In this document: positions 42,009-48,254 of the stretch, piece by piece | Layout: each line of letters begins with the position of its first letter | How positions within the stretch are numbered: position 1 is the first letter of the stretch | Assembly: GCA_965365445.1 (NCBI GenBank) | Contig: CBDUBS010000006.1 | Coordinates: 1-48,254 of the forward strand | From: CBDUBS01 sp965365445 | GTDB taxonomy: Bacteria > Bacteroidota > Rhodothermia > Rhodothermales > DASSAV01 | Length of the DNA: 48,254 bases | Direction: 5' to 3' | The notes under the pieces: model-generated | Told to the model about the DNA's origin: nothing | Database searches by the model: none | The model's input: only the letters and a program-made list of their open reading frames with translations | Translations under genes and position numbers: made by a program

Positions 42009-43019
42009 ATGAAAAAAGTTTCTGCATTATGCCTGCTCATGCTGGTCGTCTTTTCGCCGGTGCGGGCTCAGGATAAAGTGGGTACTACAGGCCCGGCTTT
42101 TCTGGGTATTGGGATGGGGGCTCGGGCGACCGCTATGGGCGGCGCTCAAACAGCGCTTGCGGATGGCCCGAGCGCCCTCTACTGGAACCCGTCAGCCATT
42201 ACCCGAATGCCCGTCAGCGGAGTCGAATTCTCGACGGCAAGCTGGTTGGTCGATACGCGCATACAGTATGTCGGGGTGGTGCTGAATACCGGACTCGGAC
42301 ATCTGGGCTTCAGTATCATGGCGCTCAATTACGGGGATATGGAAGTAACTACAGAAATCGATCCCGAAGGTACGGGAGAGGTATTCACTCCCCTGGATCT
42401 GTCCGCCGGTGTGACATATGCACAGCGGCTGACCGACCGCTTCGCCGTAGGAGGTACAGTCAAACTGGTTCGGCAGCGTATATGGAACGAATCGGCGGCC
42501 GGCGCCGCCGTCGATCTCGGGGTAAACTACCACATGCCATACCGCAATTTTCGCATCGGAATGACCATGGCGAACTTCGGCACGTCCATGCGCATGGCCG
42601 GCAAAGACCTGCGGAAAGCAATCGACATCGACCCGGAAGCAGGGGGCAACAATCCGAGAAATGCGGCTAACCTTGAAGTAGACGACTGGCCCATGCCCCT
42701 CACCTTCCGCGTAGGGCTGGCCATCGATGTGGTACAGGGTGAAAACCAGCGCGTATCCGTTGCTTCGGATTTCCTCGCTCCGTATGACAACGCGCAGAGC
42801 GCAAGCTTCGGAGGAGAGTATGCCTTCCGTGATGCTCTGTTCTTCCGGGGAGGATATCGCCAGGCCTTTACCCACATTACTTCCGACGGGGGTTGGACGG
42901 CCGGCTTCGGACTCCGATATGCGCTGAATGACCGGCTCTCCGGCTATTTCGATTACACCTACCAGCACTACGGCGACCTCGATGCACCCCAGATGTTTTC
43001 GCTGGGGGTAACCTTCTAA
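42009..43019 (+). CDS. PorV/PorQ-family outer-membrane protein
   Basis: A 336-residue protein with signal peptide (MKKVSALCLLMLVVFSPVRA, cleaved before Q). The family start is clear: FLGIGMGARATAMGGAQTAL, then DGPSALYWNPSAITRM, as in the PorV/PorQ/UPF0164 group. PorV shuttles T9SS cargo from the translocon to the attachment complex in the outer membrane. The remainder is beta-strand rich and ends in Phe (DAPQMFSLGVTF). Core T9SS PorV is usually encoded elsewhere with or near porU, so a copy inside a starch locus may be a dedicated accessory, or a FadL-like barrel of the same superfamily. It lies between two genes for T9SS-tagged proteins. Confidence 0.86.
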   Translation: MKKVSALCLLMLVVFSPVRAQDKVGTTGPAFLGIGMGARATAMGGAQTALADGPSALYWNPSAITRMPVSGVEFSTASWLVDTRIQYVGVVLNTGLGHLGFSIMALNYGDMEVTTEIDPEGTGEVFTPLDLSAGVTYAQRLTDRFAVGGTVKLVRQRIWNESAAGAAVDLGVNYHMPYRNFRIGMTMANFGTSMRMAGKDLRKAIDIDPEAGGNNPRNAANLEVDDWPMPLTFRVGLAIDVVQGENQRVSVASDFLAPYDNAQSASFGGEYAFRDALFFRGGYRQAFTHITSDGGWTAGFGLRYALNDRLSGYFDYTYQHYGDLDAPQMFSLGVTF

Positions 43020-43088
43020 CTCCTAATCAACCGCATCCATACCTGCCATGTAGTGGATGTATTCCTTTCCTAAAAACGAAGTAAAGAC

Positions 43089-44786
43089 ATGCGTAACGCT
43101 ACAAAGTACCTTACTCTCGCACTCGTGTTGCTCTGGGCTGCCCCGGTATCGGCGCAGACCAAACGCAACGTCACGTTCAATGTCGATCTCAAGCCGTTCG
43201 TACAGAGCTGCCAGATTACACCGACAACTGTGGTATCGCTTCCGGGTACGATCGCTACCCCTAACTGGAGCGCCGGCCTCACAAAGCTGACCGATGCCGA
43301 CAAAGACGGCATTTACACCACCACGCTCGAACTGAATCAGGATACTACCTATACCTTCAAGGTGCATCTAGAGGGAATTAGCGGCGGCTGGGAAGGCGAT
43401 CCGAACCGTACTTACAAAGTCACTTCGGCCGCCGCGCAGACCGTGACCATCAACGACGTGCGACTGACGCCGACCAACCAGTGTAATGCGCAGAAAAAGA
43501 ATTACTCGATCTTGTTCGCCATCGATATGGAGACGGCGAAGTTGCAGGGACGTTTCAATCCGGCCAACAAGGACTCAATCGTCGTAGCCGGTAATTTCCA
43601 GAGCAAAATCAAGGGGGGAAAGCAAGCTGACTGGACGCCCGCCGCCGCTGTACCGCTCAAGCCGGAAAGCGACAATCCGAATGTCTACACGGCGCTCATC
43701 GAACTCGATTCACTGGTAGTGCCGCAGAATCTGCTATACAAATTCGTCATCCGAGCCGGACAGAGCCAGACGGCCAACTGGGAAAGCGTCGATAACCGTG
43801 TGCTTGCACTTACAGGCAACGAACCCGATCTGGACAACGACCGCCGGGCGGACGTCATCGCCACCGGCGACATCAGCAAGAATGCCTACTTCAATAACGT
43901 AACGCCGAACCTGCTGCTGACCGAGCCCGTTACGTTTACAATCGAAGTAGATATGCGTCCGGCGTATTACCATCTGGCCGACAGCACGAACCTGCCCAGC
44001 GATACCCAATCCGGTGACGTCACGCGGGCCATCAACTTTGTTCAGTTGTTCGGTCCGTTGGCTCAGTCCGCTTTCAATGGCGATCCGTGGCCCTGGGGAG
44101 CCGAAATTCCTGCCCGCAAGCTGAACGATGCCGGAACAGGTGGCGACCGGGTCGCGGGCGACAGCGTGTTCACTATTCAACTGACGGTTCCGGCCGGGCA
44201 GGCTCGCCTCCAGGTAGCCAAGCTGGGCATCAACGCACTCGATAATGAGGCCGGCGTACAGGGCGATCACAACCTGTACCTCACACCGGGGATGACTCCG
44301 ATCCGCCTTGTCTTCGGTGGGACCATGGTCATGGGGACCAACGGAACGGTGCTGCGCTATACGGACGATCGCGGACCGAACCAGCAAAGCCCCGGCGATT
44401 ACGACCCGTACATCCTCATCGACAATACGACCAACCCTCCGAGCATTCGCGTCGTACGACGGGGCGGCCTTTCCGACAAGATGACGCAAACAGCGGTGGA
44501 CCCTGTAGACGGCGAGATTCCGGGCCGGATCGCGCTCCAGCAGAACTACCCGAACCCGTTCAACCCGACCACGACGTTCGAGTATACGCTGAGCGCCACA
44601 CAACCGGTGCGCGTGCGCGTGTACGACGTAATGGGCCGCGTAGTGGCAACCCTCGTCGACGGCGTACAGCCGGCCTCTACGTACCGGGTTACATTTGATG
44701 CCTCCAGCCTGGCGAGTGGCATGTACATCTACCAGCTCGAAACGCCGAACTCGGTCCTTTCCAGAAAGATGATGCTCATCAAGTAG
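43089..44786 (+). CDS. Secreted T9SS-tagged protein with repeated starch-binding-like modules
   Basis: A 565-residue protein. Signal peptide (LTLALVLLWAAPVSA, cleaved before Q). Three internal repeats start with similar strands: RNVTFNVDLKPFVQSC (about 26), NYSILFAIDMETAKLQG (about 138) followed by DSIVVAGNFQSK, and PVTFTIEVDMRPAYYHL (about 280). These resemble the F-x-V-D-M openings of CBM20-like carbohydrate-binding modules in Bacteroidota surface proteins. The T9SS type A sorting domain is residues 480-565 (RIALQQNYPNPFNPTTTFEY to SGMYIYQLETPNSVLSRKMM). No catalytic motif is visible. It fits a SusE/SusF-like starch-binding role, which is inference. A strong hairpin follows the gene. Confidence 0.83.
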   Translation: MRNATKYLTLALVLLWAAPVSAQTKRNVTFNVDLKPFVQSCQITPTTVVSLPGTIATPNWSAGLTKLTDADKDGIYTTTLELNQDTTYTFKVHLEGISGGWEGDPNRTYKVTSAAAQTVTINDVRLTPTNQCNAQKKNYSILFAIDMETAKLQGRFNPANKDSIVVAGNFQSKIKGGKQADWTPAAAVPLKPESDNPNVYTALIELDSLVVPQNLLYKFVIRAGQSQTANWESVDNRVLALTGNEPDLDNDRRADVIATGDISKNAYFNNVTPNLLLTEPVTFTIEVDMRPAYYHLADSTNLPSDTQSGDVTRAINFVQLFGPLAQSAFNGDPWPWGAEIPARKLNDAGTGGDRVAGDSVFTIQLTVPAGQARLQVAKLGINALDNEAGVQGDHNLYLTPGMTPIRLVFGGTMVMGTNGTVLRYTDDRGPNQQSPGDYDPYILIDNTTNPPSIRVVRRGGLSDKMTQTAVDPVDGEIPGRIALQQNYPNPFNPTTTFEYTLSATQPVRVRVYDVMGRVVATLVDGVQPASTYRVTFDASSLASGMYIYQLETPNSVLSRKMMLIK

Positions 44787-44815
44787 AGCACTGCACAGGG
44801 CTATTGGCATCGGAA

Positions 44816-44860
44816 GCCCCGCACCGGAGCCGACTTTACGTCGGCTCCGGCCGGCGGGGC
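44816..44860 (+). terminator. Long GC-rich hairpin between the binding-protein and amylase genes
   Basis: An inner perfect 11-bp stem (CCGGAGCCGAC at 44824-44834 with GTCGGCTCCGG at 44840-44850, loop TTTAC) is extended by an outer 7-bp stem (GCCCCGC 44816-44822 with GCGGGGC 44854-44860). The following bases are GCTTTGTAAAG, so there is no real T-tract. It may be a partial terminator or an mRNA-stability hairpin that lowers amylase expression relative to the genes before it. Confidence 0.5.
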
Positions 44861-44900
44861 GCTTTGTAAAGTACCTTTTCTGTTACCTGGGGGTCTTTTC

Positions 44901-47861
44901 ATGAAGTCTCTCCGGCTGCTCGTTCCGGGATGGCTGATTCTCGCTTCTGCCGCGTCGGTTTCGGCGCAGGTCGTTACGTTCGAACCCGCGTTTCCTTCCG
45001 TTGATAGCCCCGTAACCCTCTACTTTCATGCCGATAAGGGAGCCGGAGGGCTGAAGGGCTATACCGGGGAAGTGTATGCACATACAGGCGTCATCACAGA
45101 CCGGAGCGCGGGCCCTTCGGACTGGAAGTACGTGAAGACGGCCTGGGGGACGAACACGCCGGATACTCGACTGGAGCGAATCGGCGCCGACCTGTACCGG
45201 CTCCGTATCGAGAATGTCAGGCAGTACTACGGTGTGCCTGCTTCGGAGGCGATCGAGCAACTGGCTTTTGTGTTCAGGAGCGCACAGCCCATAAACGGGG
45301 CGTACCTCGAAGGAAAGGAGTCGGGTGGCAAAGACATATTTATCCCCCTCTATAAAGGGGGGGTGGTCGTGCGCTTTACTAATCCCGTTGCCACTCGACT
45401 CCAACCCTTTATCGCCAACCGGGATACAACCGTCACCCTTATGGCCGTAGCCCAGGCCGTAACGGGAATACAGAAGCTCGAATTGTACCTGAATCAGTCG
45501 CTCGTCAAGACGGTAGCCGACGATACACTCCGGTATGATTTGTCGCTCATGGCGCCCGGAACCTATAAAGCGCTGGTCGTGGCGCATGCGGCCGGAGGAG
45601 TAAGAGATACGGCGTCGGCGTCGCTCGTGCGCAACCGTGCTTCCGTACTGGCTTCACGACCCTCCGGTTTGAAAGATGGGATAACCGTCAATCCGGCCGA
45701 TCCCACCAGAGCAACGCTTTCGCTTTTTGCTCCACGAAAAAGCTATGTATACGTGGTAGGTGACTTCAATGACTGGGAGGTTCGCCCCGAGTATCAACTG
45801 AACAAGGATTCGCTCAAGGCAGATAGCGTATGGTACTGGATTACGCTGACTAACCTGCAGCCCGGTCGAGAGTATGCCTTCCAGTATCTGGTGGACGGTC
45901 GGTTGCGGGTAGCTGATCCGTATGCCGAGAAAGTTCTTCATCCGGAGGACGCTTTTATCGGGTCACAGACGTATCCCGGTCTGAAAGCATATCCACAGGA
46001 GGTTACAGAGCACTACGTTTCGGTCCTCAGTACCGGAGCCGCATCGTACAACTGGCAACTACCCGATTTCGACGCGCCGGAACCCGCAGACCTCGTCATT
46101 TACGAACTGCTGTTGCGGGACTTTCTGGCCGCTCATGACTACCGAACGCTGACGGACACGCTCAATTACCTGCAACGACTGGGGGTAAACGCCATCGAGC
46201 TTATGCCGATCACCGAGTTCGACGGCAATTTGAGCTGGGGATATAACCCGGCGTTCTATCTGGCGCCGGATAAATACTACGGTCCTGCCAGGGATTTGAA
46301 GCGCTTCATCGACGAAGCCCATTCCCGGGGTATCGCCGTCATCCTGGACGTGGTATACAACCATCTATCCGGATCGTCGCCGCTTGTCCGACTTTACAGC
46401 AGCGGCGCGTTCGGCCCGCCCACACCTCAGAATCCGTGGGCCAATGTAACGGCCCGACATCCGTTCAGTGTATTCAACGACTTGAACCACGAAAGCGCCG
46501 CCCTGCAGTACCATATCGACCGGGCCAATGCATTCTGGCTTACCGAATTCAACATCGACGGTTTCCGGTTTGATCTGTCGAAAGGTTTTACCCAGACGAA
46601 TACCGGCGGCGATGTGGGCGCCTGGAGTCGATACGATGCTTCCCGCATACGGCTCATCAAACGAATGGCGGATCGCATCTGGGCGGTGAACCCGGATGCC
46701 TACGTCATTCTGGAACACTTCGCAGACACAAGAGAAGAGAAAGAGCTATCAGAGTATGGGCTCGATCGCGGCTTCCCCGGAATGCTGCTATGGAACAACA
46801 TGAACCGGGCTTACAGTCAGGCCGCCATGGGGTATCTCTCCGACCCCAACTTATCCTCCGACCTGTCCAACGTATACTACCGTAACCGTGGCTTTACAGT
46901 ACCCCACCTGATATCGTACATGGAAAGCCATGATGAACAGTGGCTGATGTACCGCAACCTTGCCTACGGGCCCACTCGGGAGGAATATGACGTTCGCAGC
47001 CTGCCGGTGGCACTGGACCGAATGAAGCTGGCCGGCGCCTTCTTTTTCCTCGTTCCCGGCCCAAAGATGATCTGGCAGTTCGGAGAACTCGGTTATGGGT
47101 ACGGACCCGATGGGCGGGACTGCCTGCGTTCCGGGGATGGACCAGGTGAATGTCCTGCAGGCGCCCCCGACCGTACCGGAGTGAAACCCGTTCGATGGGA
47201 GTACCGGCGTGATCCACTCCGTATGAAGTTATACAAAACCTGGTCTGCCTTGCTCGACTTGAGGAACCGGTATGAAGTCTTTCGCAGTCCCGAGACGACG
47301 GTTACGATGGATGTGGGGCAGGGACGCCCCGTCCGCTGGATTCGTTTGGTGCATCCGACGATGAATGTCGTGGTGATCGGTAATTTCGATGTCGTTCCGC
47401 AAAGCGCCGTACCCCCTTTGCCTTCTGAAGGAGTGTGGTATCGGTATTTCGAAGGAGACAGCATAACGGTGCGCAACCTGAACGCGCCGGTGGCACTGCT
47501 TCCCGGTGAATTTCACATCTATACGAGCCTTCCGGTAGTCTCTCCGGAAGCCGGTTTGATTACTGTGGATGCGGATAAACCGATAGCCGGCCTTCCTGAA
47601 CGGTTCAGGTTGGAACAGAACTATCCAAACCCTTTCAATCCCGCAACGTCTATTACGTATGGCGTATCGACCTCCGGCCCTGTACGTCTGGAGGTATTTG
47701 ACGTACTCGGTCGCCGGGTGGCCGTACTGGTTGACCACGAGCAAACCCCCGGCCTGTATACTGTTTCGTTCTCCGGCGAGGCCCGGGCAAGCGGTCTATA
47801 CTTCTATCGCCTTGAATCGGCCGGGAAGGTCGTGACGAAAACGATGACGCTCCTCAAATAG
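44901..47861 (+). CDS. GH13 alpha-amylase-family enzyme with T9SS C-terminal domain
   Basis: A 986-residue secreted glycoside hydrolase. Signal peptide 1-22; an N-terminal accessory region (about 25-130, with GEVYAHTGVITDRSAGPSDW); a CBM48-like beta-sandwich at about 262-345 (YVYVVGDFNDWEV); the catalytic barrel from about 395. GH13 regions are intact: DVVYNH (483-488), GFRFDLSKG with nucleophile Asp558, VILEHFAD with acid/base Glu605, and YMESHDEQ with Asp678. The T9SS type A tag is residues 902-986 (FRLEQNYPNPFNPATSITYG). The active-site set suits an alpha-1,4- or debranching-type activity; the exact specificity is not fixed. A CCCCC/GGGGG hairpin with a 7-G run lies inside the gene at 45344-45363. 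Confidence 0.93.
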   Translation: MKSLRLLVPGWLILASAASVSAQVVTFEPAFPSVDSPVTLYFHADKGAGGLKGYTGEVYAHTGVITDRSAGPSDWKYVKTAWGTNTPDTRLERIGADLYRLRIENVRQYYGVPASEAIEQLAFVFRSAQPINGAYLEGKESGGKDIFIPLYKGGVVVRFTNPVATRLQPFIANRDTTVTLMAVAQAVTGIQKLELYLNQSLVKTVADDTLRYDLSLMAPGTYKALVVAHAAGGVRDTASASLVRNRASVLASRPSGLKDGITVNPADPTRATLSLFAPRKSYVYVVGDFNDWEVRPEYQLNKDSLKADSVWYWITLTNLQPGREYAFQYLVDGRLRVADPYAEKVLHPEDAFIGSQTYPGLKAYPQEVTEHYVSVLSTGAASYNWQLPDFDAPEPADLVIYELLLRDFLAAHDYRTLTDTLNYLQRLGVNAIELMPITEFDGNLSWGYNPAFYLAPDKYYGPARDLKRFIDEAHSRGIAVILDVVYNHLSGSSPLVRLYSSGAFGPPTPQNPWANVTARHPFSVFNDLNHESAALQYHIDRANAFWLTEFNIDGFRFDLSKGFTQTNTGGDVGAWSRYDASRIRLIKRMADRIWAVNPDAYVILEHFADTREEKELSEYGLDRGFPGMLLWNNMNRAYSQAAMGYLSDPNLSSDLSNVYYRNRGFTVPHLISYMESHDEQWLMYRNLAYGPTREEYDVRSLPVALDRMKLAGAFFFLVPGPKMIWQFGELGYGYGPDGRDCLRSGDGPGECPAGAPDRTGVKPVRWEYRRDPLRMKLYKTWSALLDLRNRYEVFRSPETTVTMDVGQGRPVRWIRLVHPTMNVVVIGNFDVVPQSAVPPLPSEGVWYRYFEGDSITVRNLNAPVALLPGEFHIYTSLPVVSPEAGLITVDADKPIAGLPERFRLEQNYPNPFNPATSITYGVSTSGPVRLEVFDVLGRRVAVLVDHEQTPGLYTVSFSGEARASGLYFYRLESAGKVVTKTMTLLK

Positions 47862-47900
47862 GATCAGCAAACCGGAGCGGCCCGGTAAAGCGTTCAAGTA

Positions 47901-48254
47901 ATGAAAAGCTCGTACGTCTCTGTTCTCTTCGCGCTCTTGTTTATGGGATGCCGGGGATTCGGCCACGCCCAAACGGAGCGGAATCCTGATGGGCCCGGTG
48001 ATTACACCCCCTCATGGGCGGCCGACGCCATCTATTATCAGATCTTTCCGGAGCGATTCAGGAACGGTGATCCTCGAAACGACCCCACCCGGGAGTCGTT
48101 GGAAATCGGCTCGGGCGTACCTGCTTCGTGGCACGTAACCCCGTGGACCGCCGACTGGTACGCCCGTGATACGTGGGAGAAGGAAATCGGTCCCGACTTT
48201 TACGAGAACGGAGTTTTCAATCGTCGTTACGGCGGGGATCTTCAGGGAGTGATC
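47901..48254 (+). CDS. GH13 alpha-amylase-family enzyme, 3' end cut by window edge
   Basis: The first 118 residues of a second glycoside hydrolase. It begins with a signal peptide (MKSSYVSVLFALLFMGCRGF, cleavage probably after GHAQ; the LFMGC stretch is a weak lipobox). The catalytic domain starts immediately: WAADAIYYQIFPERFRNGDP is the GH13 beta-1 element seen in neopullulanase, cyclomaltodextrinase and SusA-like enzymes, and RRYGGDLQGVI is the matching beta-2 element. Catalytic residues lie beyond the edge. It starts 39 bases after the previous amylase stop and is likely in the same transcript. A periplasmic SusA-like role is possible but unproven. Confidence 0.88.
   Translation, partial: MKSSYVSVLFALLFMGCRGFGHAQTERNPDGPGDYTPSWAADAIYYQIFPERFRNGDPRNDPTRESLEIGSGVPASWHVTPWTADWYARDTWEKEIGPDFYENGVFNRRYGGDLQGVI

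Noticed and set aside
47885..47898. Possible second LacI-type operator (GTAAAGCGTTCAAG) before the last GH13 gene
   Set aside because: Only the central CG and one further pair are symmetric, so it is not a convincing palindrome compared with the perfect site at 34466-34477.
1..48254. CRISPR arrays, tRNA or rRNA genes, insertion sequences and prophage genes
   Set aside because: I looked through the intergenic regions on both strands and saw no repeat-spacer array, no tRNA T-loop pattern, and no transposase, integrase or phage structural protein.

Overview
The window is a high-GC (about 60% by eye), gene-dense bacterial chromosome segment that looks like a member of the Bacteroidota/Rhodothermota lineage, probably Rhodothermia-like. 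The basis for this is type IX secretion (T9SS) C-terminal sorting domains of the NYPNPFNP kind, a PorV/PorQ-family protein, a TonB-dependent receptor with an N-terminal carboxypeptidase-regulatory-like domain, a rhomboid with a Bacteroidota-type C-terminal tail, and mostly weak Shine-Dalgarno sequences. The taxonomic call is inference. No tRNA, rRNA, CRISPR array, prophage or insertion sequence was seen.

Layout. 1-4.3 kb: aspS (cut by the left edge), a POT-family peptide transporter ending in a clear intrinsic terminator, dut, and a small methyltransferase. 4.3-6.0 kb: an outer-membrane beta-barrel protein with a coiled-coil N-terminus. 6.1-19.0 kb: a surface-polysaccharide cluster. It has one FkbM methyltransferase on the plus strand and a ten-gene minus-strand run (Wza-like export protein, Wzz-like co-polymerase, O-antigen ligase/polymerase, five glycosyltransferases, one class I methyltransferase, a second FkbM enzyme). 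19.2-21.6 kb: ispE, convergent with a Wzx-like flippase. 21.7-29.9 kb: a minus-strand envelope and maintenance run of two PBP1A-type penicillin-binding proteins separated by an LpxH-like hydrolase, then sbcD, a hotdog thioesterase and an acidic protein of unknown function. 30.1-34.1 kb: two rhomboid proteases, a membrane-anchored endonuclease/exonuclease/phosphatase-fold protein and ispG. 34.1-48.3 kb: a starch/maltodextrin locus: a LacI-family regulator behind an AT-rich promoter region with a perfect operator palindrome, a TonB-dependent receptor, a 1189-residue secreted protein with Ca-binding-like Asp-rich loops, a PorV-like barrel, a protein with starch-binding-like repeats and a T9SS tag, a T9SS-tagged GH13 amylase, and the start of a second GH13 enzyme cut by the right edge.

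How the genes fit together. The polysaccharide cluster builds, flips, polymerises and exports a glycan. ispE and ispG belong to the MEP pathway that feeds undecaprenyl carrier lipid, and the PBPs use the same lipid carrier pool. The starch locus is the most interesting part. It reads as a starch-uptake operon in which no SusD-like lipoprotein is visible; a large T9SS-type secreted protein and a PorV-like protein occupy that place, under a LacI-type repressor that probably also controls itself.
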